The translations under genes were made by a program, and so were the position numbers. The notes beneath the pieces are model-generated. The model did no database searches. It was not told the origin of the DNA and saw only the letters and a program-made list of their open reading frames with translations. From a virus, in IMG/VR virus record IMGVR_UViG_3300032242_000862, positions 1-52,224 of that record: a stretch of DNA of 52,224 bases, one strand, 5' to 3'. Position 1 is the stretch's first letter, and each line of letters starts with the position of its first letter. Shown here one piece after another: positions 9,276-16,944 of this stretch.

Positions 9276-10670
9276 ATGAGTGATCCAACAGAAGCCCAAA
9301 TTGAAGCTGAAATCAATCGAAGACTTGCCGAGGAATCAAAGCAAGGTGATGCAGAAGCAATGCCTGCGATAGATTACAAGTCAACTCAGGCAAAGTTACT
9401 TGAAGCTGAAAAAGCATTGCGTGATGCAGAGCAACAAAACAAGTCTGCTATACCCGGTGTAGACATTGCAAAAAGCATTTACAACGATTTGCCTCAAGAT
9501 ATACAGCCATATGCCCTTGGAACTGCTGGTTATCTTGGCGGTAAAGTCTTGCGTTCTGCATTGCCACAAGAAAAAGTGATGGGGACAAATGAATTTATCA
9601 ATGAGCAAAACAAACGGGAAGCATTGCTGCAAAGCAAAGAACCTGCACACCGGGCCTATGTTGAGGCCAACAACACTGCATTTGAAACTCAAGAAAATCA
9701 TCAAGCCAGAGCAAACATGTTGGCTCAACAACATGCATTGGCGCAACAGCAACATGAAGCAGCACTTGAAGAGCTACGACGTGCTCAAATGCAGCATGCC
9801 CATGCTCAGACATTGAGTGTTGACGAAGAAATGGCACGCAGAGCCCCTGCAATGGGCATTACAGGCCCTTCTGCATTACCAGCGCGGCTTACCCCTCAAC
9901 CAATTGGTGGAGAGGGCACAGCCTCGTATGCAATGAAATTTGGTGCCACGCCTGAAGAAGCTGCACGTGTTGCCAGCATGTCCAACATGCAACAGCAGAA
10001 CATCCCCGCGCAGGCTCAGGCATGGCAAAAAATCAATCAGATTGCACCGGGTTTCCAACAAGTGTCTGAGTCACCAATTTTGCTTGGTCCTGAAGGCCAA
10101 AAGTCTGTTGCTGAACGAGTTGGCAACATGACTGCAGAAGAGCGTCACAGGATTGATCTTGAGGCGCAACACAAAAAGCATTTGGCTGAACAATTGGCTA
10201 AACACAAGGCAACAGTTCAATTTGAATTAGACAGAGCACAAAAAGAAGCAAGCGCAAGAGCACAAGCTGCTGCTGATGCATTGAAGGCTCACCACAAGCA
10301 TGTGAACATTCCAGCCGTCACGCCTGAGCAATTGGCCAAGAGAGACACATCGCAACATGAGTACGCTGACATTTTGAAGCGTATTGAACAAACCAACCCA
10401 AGCATGTTGGCAAGACTTGGTCGTGTGGCTGGTCGGTTTGTGCCCGGCGCAGGTGCTGCATTTGCACCGATTGAGGCGTCAGCAGCCAAAAAGGCTTTTG
10501 ATGAGCAACAGTATCTTCGGGCTGCAACTCATGGCCTTGGTGCTTTGGGCGGTGTTTTGCAGTCAACAGCCATCCCACCGCTTGTTGGTGCTGGTGACTT
10601 GATGCAGATCCCGGCTGCTGGCCTGTCAATCTATGACTTGGCTAACGCAAAAAAATCAGGTCAACAATAA
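9276..10670 (+). CDS. internal virion / ejection protein, last gene of the late operon
   Basis: A 464-residue protein with a strong ribosome site (AAGGAGA, 5 bases before ATG). Residues 1-50 and 110-200 are strongly helical and charged, consistent with coiled coils (EAEINRRLAEESKQ, ALEELRRAQMQHAHAQ). The last 90 residues are more hydrophobic and Gly-rich (LARLGRVAGRFVPGAGAAFA, GLGALGGVLQS, IPPLVGAGDLM) and could insert in a membrane. The gene ends the rightward late transcript: a strong rightward terminator lies about 120 bases downstream. Role in DNA ejection is inferred. Confidence 0.55.
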   Translation: MSDPTEAQIEAEINRRLAEESKQGDAEAMPAIDYKSTQAKLLEAEKALRDAEQQNKSAIPGVDIAKSIYNDLPQDIQPYALGTAGYLGGKVLRSALPQEKVMGTNEFINEQNKREALLQSKEPAHRAYVEANNTAFETQENHQARANMLAQQHALAQQQHEAALEELRRAQMQHAHAQTLSVDEEMARRAPAMGITGPSALPARLTPQPIGGEGTASYAMKFGATPEEAARVASMSNMQQQNIPAQAQAWQKINQIAPGFQQVSESPILLGPEGQKSVAERVGNMTAEERHRIDLEAQHKKHLAEQLAKHKATVQFELDRAQKEASARAQAAADALKAHHKHVNIPAVTPEQLAKRDTSQHEYADILKRIEQTNPSMLARLGRVAGRFVPGAGAAFAPIEASAAKKAFDEQQYLRAATHGLGALGGVLQSTAIPPLVGAGDLMQIPAAGLSIYDLANAKKSGQQ

Positions 10671-10731
10671 TTGCGCCAATGAACCAGATCACTATGGACA
10701 TTCCCAATCCGGGGTATTTAAAGTATTTCAT
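10642..10731 (-). CDS. possible 29-residue membrane microprotein
   Basis: ATG at 10731 is preceded by AGGAACACC, a good ribosome site. The product begins MKYFKYPGLGMSIVIWF and has one hydrophobic segment (about residues 11-28). The 3' end overlaps the end of the rightward gene antisense. It could be the last gene of the leftward operon. Three other tiny one-segment membrane proteins occur in the early region, which makes it plausible. It is short enough to be chance. Confidence 0.3.
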   Translation of the reverse strand: MKYFKYPGLGMSIVIWFIGAIIVDLIFLR

Positions 10732-10791
10732 GGTGTTCCTCTGATCACGTCGGCTGTCTCCCCGCCGTGAGGGCTGCAGTTGCCCTTTCAA

Positions 10792-10819
10792 CCCCCACTG
10801 TAACGGTGGGGGTTTTTTT
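10792..10819 (+). terminator. rho-independent terminator of the rightward late operon
   Basis: A 7-bp stem (CCCCCAC / GTGGGGG) with a 7-base loop is followed by seven T. It lies between the end of the late genes and the convergent leftward operon. In the leftward direction there is no U-run after the stem, so it mainly stops rightward transcription. Confidence 0.85.
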
Positions 10820-10820
10820 G

Positions 10821-11039
10821 TTACAGACTGCCTCGTTTCTCCTGCAACTTGTCGGCCACAAGATGGTTCAGGCTACGGACAAAGTCCACGCATTCAGCAC
10901 GCTCTGCCTTGGCGATTTTGGGGGTGGCGGCTGCAATGAAAGCGTTTGCCAGTTTCACCAGATCGTCCTCAAGAAAGTTGTAGTCCTCCTCGAGCATGGT
11001 GTTGATGAATGTGTCTTTGATTTCGGTTTTCGTTAGCAT
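10821..11039 (-). CDS. small acidic helical protein, unknown function
   Basis: A 72-residue protein (MLTKTEIKDTFINTMLEED...). I chose the ATG at 11039 because a GGAG site sits 6 bases upstream and because the longer start at 11051 lies inside the nuclease gene. It is helical and acidic with no motif I recognise. It is co-transcribed after the exonuclease, with one base between stop and start, so it may modulate recombination or the host. Function unknown. Confidence 0.65.
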   Translation of the reverse strand: MLTKTEIKDTFINTMLEEDYNFLEDDLVKLANAFIAAATPKIAKAERAECVDFVRSLNHLVADKLQEKRGSL

Positions 11040-11040
11040 G

Positions 11041-11829
11041 TCAAACTCCAAATGAATTTTTCAGTTTCCAATAGGTCAATAGGCACTGGAACATCTCCCA
11101 GCCCTTGACCAGTTCTTCTTCGGGCCACTCGATGACCTTCACAAGGCCGGGGTGGGTGCGTGAGCAGAACACGTTTGCACAGCGTGCATGGGGCAATCCA
11201 AGCCCATGACGGTACGCTGCCAATTGCAGCAGGTTCTCGTCGTAAGCCTCCACCTTGTCGTCGGGACCGAAGTCCTTTGTCTTGGCGTCCAAAACGATCC
11301 CCACGGGCGCAGCCTCGTCAGCCTCGCAATACAGGTCGACCTTACCGCCGTACCCCATGGGGCTGGCAAAGGACCGCTCTGTGAGCCACGGCTGAAACGG
11401 ATGGGTTTTGAAGTGATCAAAGATTGACTCTTCAAACGCCTGAGCGATGTCTTGGTGCTCCACAGGGCGCACACCAGCAAACCATCCCTCGATGGACTCG
11501 TGGATGCGTGTGCCCTTCTCAGCGGCCTGTTTGCCCGTTTCCTTGGAGTCGGCCACGATCCGTGCGATGTAAGCCTTCTCGGGCTCGTCAGGGGCCTTGG
11601 GAAGGGTCATAGCGGCCAAGAGCATCTGCTCCAGCTTCCACTGCTCTAAACCGGGCTTTGCAGCGACTTTCAGGACGGTGGTGACCGAGGGCACCAGATC
11701 CATCTTTCGTGCGTCCCTGAGCGTTGTAGGGCGGTCTGAGCCGTCCTTTGCAGGCACGGTGTACTGTGGCCCACCGTCCTGACGGTACCAGTGGACGTTC
11801 TCAGCAGATCGGGCAATGATGGTGGTCAT
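11041..11829 (-). CDS. PD-(D/E)XK (RecB/Cas4-like) exonuclease
   Basis: A 262-residue protein. The motifs of the PD-(D/E)XK nuclease fold appear in order: GTRIHE (residues 106-111), GGKVD (161-165, first catalytic Asp), LDAKT (180-184, the D-x-K pair) and ENLLQLAAY (198-206, the QxxxY element). These place it with phage exonucleases related to RecB and Cas4 nuclease domains, which act on double-stranded ends in phage recombination. It shares an operon with a ssDNA-binding protein, as in Red-like or SSB-exonuclease cassettes, although no annealing protein of the Bet, Erf or RecT type is recognised. Its start overlaps the end of the upstream gene by 4 bases. Confidence 0.85.
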   Translation of the reverse strand: MTTIIARSAENVHWYRQDGGPQYTVPAKDGSDRPTTLRDARKMDLVPSVTTVLKVAAKPGLEQWKLEQMLLAAMTLPKAPDEPEKAYIARIVADSKETGKQAAEKGTRIHESIEGWFAGVRPVEHQDIAQAFEESIFDHFKTHPFQPWLTERSFASPMGYGGKVDLYCEADEAAPVGIVLDAKTKDFGPDDKVEAYDENLLQLAAYRHGLGLPHARCANVFCSRTHPGLVKVIEWPEEELVKGWEMFQCLLTYWKLKNSFGV

Positions 11830-12077
11830 GCCTGCACCTTTGCGGCTTCTTTTCGGGCCTTCACTTTTGCCTTGTAGGCTCGGTTGTATTCACGCTGGCG
11901 CTCTTTCTGATGTGCCAACTTCTTGGCCCTGATCTCCAAATCAATTTTGTCTTTTTTGGTCAGTTCGTTTGAAGTTGCTTCCAAAACCCTGAGCCGTTCG
12001 GTCATGCCCTTTACGATCTCTTCCAACAAATGCAAGCGTGCAGAGATTCTGCTTTTTTCCAAATTTGAGATAAACAT
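11826..12077 (-). CDS. basic coiled-coil protein, unknown function
   Basis: An 83-residue protein. The first 45 residues have heptad-like hydrophobic spacing (LEKSRISARLHLLEEIV); the rest is highly basic (KKLAHQKERQREYNRAYKAK). It could bind nucleic acid or tether a partner. It overlaps the exonuclease start by 4 bases and lies downstream of the membrane microprotein, so translation is coupled. Confidence 0.65.
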   Translation of the reverse strand: MFISNLEKSRISARLHLLEEIVKGMTERLRVLEATSNELTKKDKIDLEIRAKKLAHQKERQREYNRAYKAKVKARKEAAKVQA

Positions 12078-12086
12078 ACGAGTCCT

Positions 12087-12254
12087 TTAAAAAATGCCAA
12101 GCCAAATGCCCGTGCCGTGAATCCATGCGATGGGGAAAACAATGGCCCCCGCGATAAGAAAGCCCCATGTGCCTGACTGCAGGCAGACCACGATGTGGGT
12201 CATCCATGCAGACACAATCCAGCCAATGATGATGATGGGAAAAAAATCTTCCAT
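12087..12254 (-). CDS. 55-residue membrane protein
   Basis: ATG at 12254 has a GAGGAG ribosome site. The product starts MEDFFPIIIIGWIVSAWMTH and holds two hydrophobic stretches (about residues 6-24 and 29-44), so it should span the inner membrane once or twice. It lies within the leftward early operon, 10 bases after the SSB gene. A role in superinfection exclusion or host takeover is possible but not shown. Confidence 0.6.
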   Translation of the reverse strand: MEDFFPIIIIGWIVSAWMTHIVVCLQSGTWGFLIAGAIVFPIAWIHGTGIWLGIF

Positions 12255-12264
12255 GATGTGCTCC

Positions 12265-12906
12265 TCAGAAGGGAATGTCGTCGTCTTCAGAGAAAGACGG
12301 GGTTTCCATCACAGCCTTGGGTGTTGGCTTGCTCTGCAGTTTTTCCCACTCGGGTGACGACATGATTTTTTTCTTCAGGTGGTCGCTGAAACCGTTGAAC
12401 ATCTCCATGTCAGGATCTGTCAGATTGAAGATCTCGTTCTTGTTGATCGCGGCAGGCATGCCGTTTTGCTTGATCATTGCAGGCACTGGGGACACGCCAG
12501 CCACGTTTGTGTAGCTCTTGCCGTCTTGACCAGCACGCTCGATGATGTTGAGCATGCAGAACGCACCCAGCACAGTCTTGAGGTCGAATCGGCGCATCTC
12601 CTCTTGGGTGAACGCCTTACCACGCCATGACTGCAGATCGAGCCGCAGGTTGGCTTTTTCGGACCAACTGAGTGTGTAGTTCTTGAAGATGGCAAACGGA
12701 CGGCCATCCTTCATCTTGATCGGCTGGCCTTGATCGTCAACACCGTGGATTTCCCAACCCAACATGATCTTGTGCAGATACTTGACCTGACCCATGTACT
12801 CGGACTTCTGGGTGCCCAGATCAACGATACGGTAGCACCGACCAAGGTGCATACCCTCTGGGCAGCGCTCAAAACTGCCGCCTGTGTCTTCTACAATGAA
12901 ACTCAT
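12265..12906 (-). CDS. phage single-stranded DNA-binding protein
   Basis: A 213-residue protein starting MSFIVEDTGGSF. The start at 12906 has an AGGAGT site; a longer frame up to 12975 would begin inside the promoter and is rejected. The core (LRLDLQSWRGKAF, FDLKTVLGAFCMLNIIE, GKSYTNVAGVSPVP) matches a family of phage ssDNA-binding proteins. The tail is acidic and ends SFSEDDDIPF, the same type of tip that bacterial SSB uses to recruit partner proteins. It is the first gene of the leftward operon with the exonuclease, pointing to recombination-dependent replication. Confidence 0.8.
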   Translation of the reverse strand: MSFIVEDTGGSFERCPEGMHLGRCYRIVDLGTQKSEYMGQVKYLHKIMLGWEIHGVDDQGQPIKMKDGRPFAIFKNYTLSWSEKANLRLDLQSWRGKAFTQEEMRRFDLKTVLGAFCMLNIIERAGQDGKSYTNVAGVSPVPAMIKQNGMPAAINKNEIFNLTDPDMEMFNGFSDHLKKKIMSSPEWEKLQSKPTPKAVMETPSFSEDDDIPF

Positions 12907-12923
12907 AGTTACTCCTGATAAAC

Positions 12924-12956
12924 GTCCAACTGGACACACTCCGGTCAATCCGACCG
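12924..12956 (-). promoter_or_regulatory. two inverted repeats in the leader of the leftward operon
   Basis: GTCCA-AC-TGGAC (12924-12935) and CGGTC-AATCC-GACCG (12942-12956) lie between the leftward -10 and the SSB start. They may be operators or small leader hairpins. No binding protein can be assigned. Confidence 0.4.
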
Positions 12957-12962
12957 TAGGAG

Positions 12963-12992
12963 AACTATAACACAAAATTAGATATGTGGTAA
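12963..12992 (-). promoter_or_regulatory. leftward early promoter with shared operator-like motif
   Basis: On the minus strand the order is TTACCA (12992-12987), 17 bases, TATAGT (12969-12964), with TG one base upstream of the -10 (extended -10). The spacer and -10 form TCTAATTTTGTGTTATAGTTC, nearly the same as sequences before 16945, 19272 and 21206. It faces the SSB-exonuclease operon. Confidence 0.6.
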
Positions 12993-13016
12993 CATCACAA
13001 TCGGAAAGGAGAAAAG

Positions 13017-13217
13017 ATGGACCTAAAACAATATTTCAAAGATGAACCGTATGGTGCAAAAAAGGAGATGGCAGACTACTTGGGGATCACCCAAACATGG
13101 CTTGGACTGTTGATGCGAAAAGCCAAGAGGCCGTCACCCGAACTGGCCAAGAAAATTGAGAAGGCCACGCAAGGCCTCGTGACTGCAAAAGAACTGCGAC
13201 CCGATATTTTTAACTGA
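13017..13217 (+). CDS. small HTH (Cro/YdaS-like) DNA-binding protein
   Basis: A 66-residue protein with AAGGAG upstream. The sequence KKEMADYLGITQTWLGLLMR (about residues 15-34) reads as a helix-turn-helix, followed by SPELAKKIEKATQG, the usual remainder of Cro/YdaS-like folds. It is divergent from the leftward operon and leads the rightward replication operon. It is therefore the best candidate for the regulator that binds the repeated promoter motif. No CI-like partner is present. Confidence 0.75.
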   Translation: MDLKQYFKDEPYGAKKEMADYLGITQTWLGLLMRKAKRPSPELAKKIEKATQGLVTAKELRPDIFN

Positions 13218-13246
13218 CCCGATTTTGGGTTTTTATAGGAGATGAA

Positions 13247-14062
13247 ATGAGAAATGTAAAACTGAACGACATCAGGATCGACGGCGGCACCCAATGCCGT
13301 GTTGAGATCGACCAAGCGCTGATCTATCACTACGTAGATTGCATGAAAAAAGGAGACGTGTTTCCATTGATGGAGACTACATTTGATGGATCAACATATT
13401 GGTTAAACGAAGGCTTTCACCGTTATCACGCTTACAAATTGTTGGGTCTCAAAACCGTTGAAATTTTTTACAAGCCGGGCACCCTACAAGATGCAATCCT
13501 TGCGGCTTTGAAAGCAAACAGCAAGCACGGCAAAAACTTGACCATCGCTGACAAAGAAAACAAGGTCAAGATGGCTTTGGCCATCGAGGGCTACGACCAA
13601 AAGTCGGACTACGAAATTGCCAAGATCTGTGACTTGTCGCAGTCATTCGTGGCTGGTGTTCGCAGCCCTGAAAAGAAGGAAAAACAGCGTCAAGCCAAAG
13701 AGAAAAACATCCAGAAACAGGCCGAAAAGCTCAAGGCCGAGAAGCAGGCAAATACTAGTCAGACTAGTAGTGAAAATACAACACCAAGGGAAAACACTGA
13801 TAAAAATGTAGGTTTTGAGCCGTCCAAAGAAGAGTTGGCAGCGAACGAACTGGCCATGCAGGCTGACATGGAGATGCTTTACAAACTGCTGGAAACCGAC
13901 GAGCCACTGAAGTTGGCGCATGAAGAGATAACTCGTTTGAATCTGCGTGTGGCGCAACTTGAGACACGGTTGTCTTCATTGATGACTGAGAAAAACGAAG
14001 CAGTCAAAGATGCCAAACGTGCGCAAGCACAACTGGACAAAATCAAGAAAGCCAAAAAATGA
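13247..14062 (+). CDS. ParB-like DNA-binding protein, orphan
   Basis: A 271-residue protein. The N-terminal domain starts at the first residues (KLNDIRIDGG) and has EGFHRYHAYKLLG near residues 54-66, where ParB proteins carry their conserved Arg-rich nucleotide-binding box. A helix-turn-helix follows (SDYEIAKICDLSQSFVAGVR, about 120-139). Then comes a basic Lys/Gln/Glu helix, a Ser/Thr linker (encoded by the 17-base palindrome), and a C-terminal coiled coil (about 215-271) that could dimerise. No ParA ATPase is found anywhere in the window. Phage ParB-like proteins act as regulators, partition proteins or nucleases; which applies here is open. It overlaps the helicase start by 4 bases. Confidence 0.75.
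   Translation: MRNVKLNDIRIDGGTQCRVEIDQALIYHYVDCMKKGDVFPLMETTFDGSTYWLNEGFHRYHAYKLLGLKTVEIFYKPGTLQDAILAALKANSKHGKNLTIADKENKVKMALAIEGYDQKSDYEIAKICDLSQSFVAGVRSPEKKEKQRQAKEKNIQKQAEKLKAEKQANTSQTSSENTTPRENTDKNVGFEPSKEELAANELAMQADMEMLYKLLETDEPLKLAHEEITRLNLRVAQLETRLSSLMTEKNEAVKDAKRAQAQLDKIKKAKK
13753..13769 (+). repeat. 17-base palindrome, copy 1 (inside the ParB-like gene)
   Basis: TACTAGTCAGACTAGTA: two 8-base arms around one central base. Exact copies (allowing the central A/T by strand) lie at 26557-26573 and 34177-34193. Here it encodes NTSQTS in the linker after the HTH region. It is a candidate binding site for the protein it lies within. Confidence 0.9.
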
Positions 14063-15582
14063 ACAAAGACCTAGCGCCAAGTGAGCGTGATGATGGATTC
14101 CCTGCCCCACGACCTTTTCAAATTACCGCTCACAATTCCCTTCGCCAAGGGTTTCGTGACGGCCACAAGAACCAACTGATCATGGCCCCCACGGGGGCTG
14201 GGAAGACTTACCTTGGCCTGCGCATCTGCCGCGAGGCCATGCAAAAGGGCAAGCGTGCGGTGTTTCTGTGTGACCGCACCACTTTGATCAACCAGACCTC
14301 TGAAGCTGCCGACGGTTATGGCTTGAACAATCATGGTGTGATCCAAGCCAATCATCAGCGACGCAGGCCAGATGAGTTGCTGCAGATTGCATCGGCCCAA
14401 ACCATAGCCAAACGTGGCTACTGGCCCAAGCTCGACGTTCTTGTGGTCGACGAAGCCCACACACAGATGAAGGTATGGACTGAATACGCAATGAACAGTG
14501 GTGCGGCTGTAATTGGTTTATCAGCTACGCCATTCAGCGTTGGCCTTGGCAAGATCTTCAGCAACCTGATCAACGCCACCACCATGCACGATTTGACTCA
14601 GTCAGGCGTGTTGGTGCCCATGCGGATCTTTTCTTGTACCAAGCCCGACATGCGCGGAGCCGCTACCTCTGGTGGTGAGTGGACAGAAAAGGCCGCAGAA
14701 GAGCGTGGCTTGGAAATCATTGGTGACGTTGTCAATGAGTGGTTGAAATTCGGCGACAACCGCAAAACCATTGTCTTCGGAGCCACCATCAAGCATTGCG
14801 AGGAAATCGCCAAGCAGTTCATCAATCAAGGCGTGATGGCCGCTGTGTTTACCTCCGAAACCACTCCCAAAGAACGTCAGAACCTATTGGACGAGTACCG
14901 CAAACCCAATGGATACTTGAAGGTCCTGATCAGTGTCGAGGCCCTTGCCAAGGGCTTTGATGTGCCTGACGTGGGCTGTATCTGCGATGCACGGCCACTG
15001 CGCAAGTCATTGAGCACGGCCATCCAGATGTGGGGGCGTGGCCTACGGTCGTCGCCTGACACGGGTAAAAAAGATTGTTACCTGCTGGACTTCAGCGGCA
15101 ACATCGTTCGGTTTGCAGAGGACTTCACTGAGGTGTTTTTCAACGGCCTTGACTCGCTGGATGCGGGGGACAAGCTGGACAAAAACATTCGCAAGGATGA
15201 AGACTACGAAGTGCGTGGATGCCCTAAATGTGGGTTCAAGCCATTTGTGAAGCGATGCATGGCTTGTGGTCACGAAAAGATGGCTGCGCCCCGTGTTGAG
15301 GCATTGCCCGGCCACATGCAGGAGATCTTTATTGGTGAGGGCAAAAATAAGAAGAAGCTGGCCGACAACTCTGAGCACCTGTGGCATCAGTTGGTCACCT
15401 ACGCTCGGATTCACTCCAAGCCTGAGACCCAGCAGGGCCGGGCGTATCACCTGTTCAAGAAGATCACGGGCCAAGACCCAATGTGGCGATTCACCACCGC
15501 ACCCACTGTTGAGATTAACCGCGCAGTTTTGGGCAAAATCACACAGATGAACATGGCTTGGAAGAAGGGGACACAGCGATGA
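14059..15582 (+). CDS. superfamily 2 DEAH-type helicase with zinc finger
   Basis: A 507-residue protein. Motif I APTGAGKT lies near residues 42-49, motif II DEAH near 130, motif III SAT near 155, and motif VI QMWGRGLRS near 322. A four-cysteine cluster (CPKCGF...CMACGH) follows near residues 388-403, a likely zinc finger for DNA binding. Such helicases are common in phages and may remodel forks or recombination intermediates. It lies between the ParB-like protein and the primase, overlapping both by a few bases, so the three form a replication unit. No hexameric replicative helicase is present. Confidence 0.9.
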   Translation: MNKDLAPSERDDGFPAPRPFQITAHNSLRQGFRDGHKNQLIMAPTGAGKTYLGLRICREAMQKGKRAVFLCDRTTLINQTSEAADGYGLNNHGVIQANHQRRRPDELLQIASAQTIAKRGYWPKLDVLVVDEAHTQMKVWTEYAMNSGAAVIGLSATPFSVGLGKIFSNLINATTMHDLTQSGVLVPMRIFSCTKPDMRGAATSGGEWTEKAAEERGLEIIGDVVNEWLKFGDNRKTIVFGATIKHCEEIAKQFINQGVMAAVFTSETTPKERQNLLDEYRKPNGYLKVLISVEALAKGFDVPDVGCICDARPLRKSLSTAIQMWGRGLRSSPDTGKKDCYLLDFSGNIVRFAEDFTEVFFNGLDSLDAGDKLDKNIRKDEDYEVRGCPKCGFKPFVKRCMACGHEKMAAPRVEALPGHMQEIFIGEGKNKKKLADNSEHLWHQLVTYARIHSKPETQQGRAYHLFKKITGQDPMWRFTTAPTVEINRAVLGKITQMNMAWKKGTQR

Positions 15583-16454
15583 ACTTCATTGACTTTGCAA
15601 GGGTCCATGGTGTGGCCATCGATCCCAACCGCCTGTATGCGTCTGAACGGATCAAGCGGTGCGGTACGGTCGAGAAGCCAAACTCAGGCAACGGGGCCTA
15701 CTTCTGGGACGGTTCCCGTGGCTGGGTCATGGATTGGTCAGGAGAGGCCAGAGTCATCTGGTTTGAAGATCCCCATGCAAAACCATGGACTGACGAAGAA
15801 AAGCGTTTGTGGGCCGCAAAAAGGGCTTCTGCGGCCACTGAACAGCAACGCCAGTACGAACAGGCAGCACTGCAGGCCGACATCACCCTGCGGTCGGCAA
15901 CGCTGGACAACCATGCCTACCTCGAGATCAAAGGGTTTCCCGAGACCCGTGGGCTGGTGCTGGAGGACAAATTGTTGATCCCCATGCGCAACGTGGTGAG
16001 CAACAAGCTGCAGGGCTACCAGTTGATCTGGTGGAACATGCCAGAGCGCAAGTACGAGAAGAAAATGCTGCACGGCATGCGTGCCAAAAATGCAGTGTTG
16101 TTTTTAGGCTCTAGGGATTTACCCGAATGCTGGCTTGTGGAGGGTTTTGCAACGGGTTTGTCGGTGCGTGACGCCCTGCGCAGTGTGGGTTTGCCTGCAT
16201 CTGTGGTGGTGTGTTTCTCGGCGTCGAACCTTGCGGCAGTGGCCGATCAGATCAAAGGCAAACGGTACATTTTTGCGGACAACGACGAGTCGAAGACGGG
16301 AGAAAAGACTGCGATGCAAACTGGTTTGCCTTGGACGATGGCCGACACTGTGGGCTGGGATGCGAACGACCTGCACCTGAAGGACAGTTTATTTGCAGTG
16401 GTTGAAAAGATCATGCAATTGCGCAAGCGAGAGTTAATTTACACAGAAACTTAG
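15579..16454 (+). CDS. Toprim-domain DNA primase-like protein
   Basis: A 291-residue protein from ATG 15579, which overlaps the helicase stop (ATGA). The N-terminal part (IKRCGTVEKPNSGNGAYFWD, GWVMDWSGEA) matches phage and plasmid primase-like proteins. The Toprim core shows the catalytic Glu in WLVEGFATGLS (about 185-195) and the acidic DND motif in IFADNDES (about 232-239). It lacks a clear CHC2 zinc finger at the N-terminus and has no fused helicase. It probably primes DNA synthesis for the host polymerase, since no phage polymerase gene is seen. Confidence 0.8.
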   Translation: MNFIDFARVHGVAIDPNRLYASERIKRCGTVEKPNSGNGAYFWDGSRGWVMDWSGEARVIWFEDPHAKPWTDEEKRLWAAKRASAATEQQRQYEQAALQADITLRSATLDNHAYLEIKGFPETRGLVLEDKLLIPMRNVVSNKLQGYQLIWWNMPERKYEKKMLHGMRAKNAVLFLGSRDLPECWLVEGFATGLSVRDALRSVGLPASVVVCFSASNLAAVADQIKGKRYIFADNDESKTGEKTAMQTGLPWTMADTVGWDANDLHLKDSLFAVVEKIMQLRKRELIYTET

Positions 16455-16459
16455 GGGTA

Positions 16460-16489
16460 TTGACGCCCCTTGATATGTCTTGATAAAAT
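16460..16489 (+). promoter_or_regulatory. sigma-70 promoter of the structured RNA
   Basis: TTGACG (16460-16465), 18 bases, TAAAAT (16484-16489). Each box matches the consensus at 5 of 6 bases. The expected start is near 16496, exactly before the first hairpin. The -35 starts 5 bases after the primase stop. Confidence 0.65.
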
Positions 16490-16495
16490 TTGCGC

Positions 16496-16882
16496 AACAC
16501 CGGGCTTGGAACATCCGGTGGTAAAGCTGTTAAGTCAGACCCTGACCCCGCATGGGGTAGTCACCCTTTTTGGGTGGTGTTCCACGGGGTCTGTCTTAAC
16601 AGCTTTTTTGCTTTCTGTTCCCGTACTCCGCACGATAGCAAGCACCCCAGTCGTGGTGGCGCGGAAGGAAAGCGTAGCTGGTATGACTTCGGTCTAGGGG
16701 GCAGTTCCCGAATAATCCAGTCGGCTGGTCGAATCATCAAGCCGAGGGGTAGAACGTAAAACCGTTCACATGATGATCCCGTTCGCGGGGGTGAAGCACC
16801 TTCCCTCTCTACCTCTTCAGTGGGGTAGGGGGGTCTTTGGGTGAAAATTATTAAGAGGGGGAAAGGCCCCCCAACTTTTTTT
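16496..16882 (+). ncRNA. candidate ~385-nt structured non-coding RNA, unknown class
   Basis: This is the longest stretch without a convincing gene (16455-16944), and it has a promoter before it and a terminator at its end. Visible helices: 16498-16503/16515-16520 (6 bp), whose 11-base loop contains TGGAACA, complementary to TGTTCCA at 16578-16584; 16523-16542/16587-16606 (19 of 20 positions paired), enclosing 5-bp hairpins at 16545-16558 and 16562-16576; 16721-16726/16740-16745 (6 bp), whose loop ATCATCA is complementary to TGATGAT at 16771-16777; 16752-16756/16763-16767; a UUCG-loop hairpin at 16778-16789; and a 12-bp helix 16804-16815/16822-16833. Two loop-to-strand pairings suggest pseudoknots and a compact fold. 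It is not tmRNA, RNase P RNA, 6S or a tRNA by sequence. GOLLD or ROOL are the phage RNA classes I would compare first, without claiming a match. Confidence 0.7.
16857..16882 (+). terminator. rho-independent terminator of the structured RNA
   Basis: GGGGG (16857-16861), a short loop, CCCCC(C) (16867-16872), AAC and seven T (16876-16882). It ends the structured RNA and separates it from the next promoter. Confidence 0.75.
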
Positions 16883-16909
16883 GCTCAGACTCTAATTTCG
16901 TGTTATAGT
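16881..16909 (+). promoter_or_regulatory. early promoter with shared operator-like motif (second copy)
   Basis: TCTAATTTCGTGTTATAGTG at 16891-16910 contains a TATAGT -10 (16904-16909) with TG one base upstream. The -35 (TTGCTC, 16881-16886, 17-base spacer) is weak. It overlaps the U-run of the terminator and drives the gene at 16945 and those after it. Confidence 0.6.
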
Positions 16910-16944
16910 GTCTCCACCACAATGAGTGGGTTACAGGAGAAACG

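Noticed and set aside
12907-12975. Longer N-terminus for the SSB protein
   Set aside because: That start lies inside the -10 region of the leftward promoter, so it would not be in the transcript. The ATG at 12906 has a ribosome site.
13217-13234. Small hairpin with T-run after the HTH gene
   Set aside because: Stem of only 4 bp (ACCC/GGGT) before TTTT; too weak to call a terminator, though slight attenuation before the ParB-like gene is possible.
16721-16745. T-arm-like sequence GGTCGAATC as a tRNA remnant
   Set aside because: The stem is 6 bp with a 13-base loop and no acceptor or anticodon arm fits around it; it is part of the structured RNA.
16490-16759. 89-residue frame inside the structured RNA
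   Set aside because: It starts with TTG without a ribosome site, runs through perfect stems and a terminator-bound transcript, and has no recognisable protein pattern. The RNA explanation is stronger.
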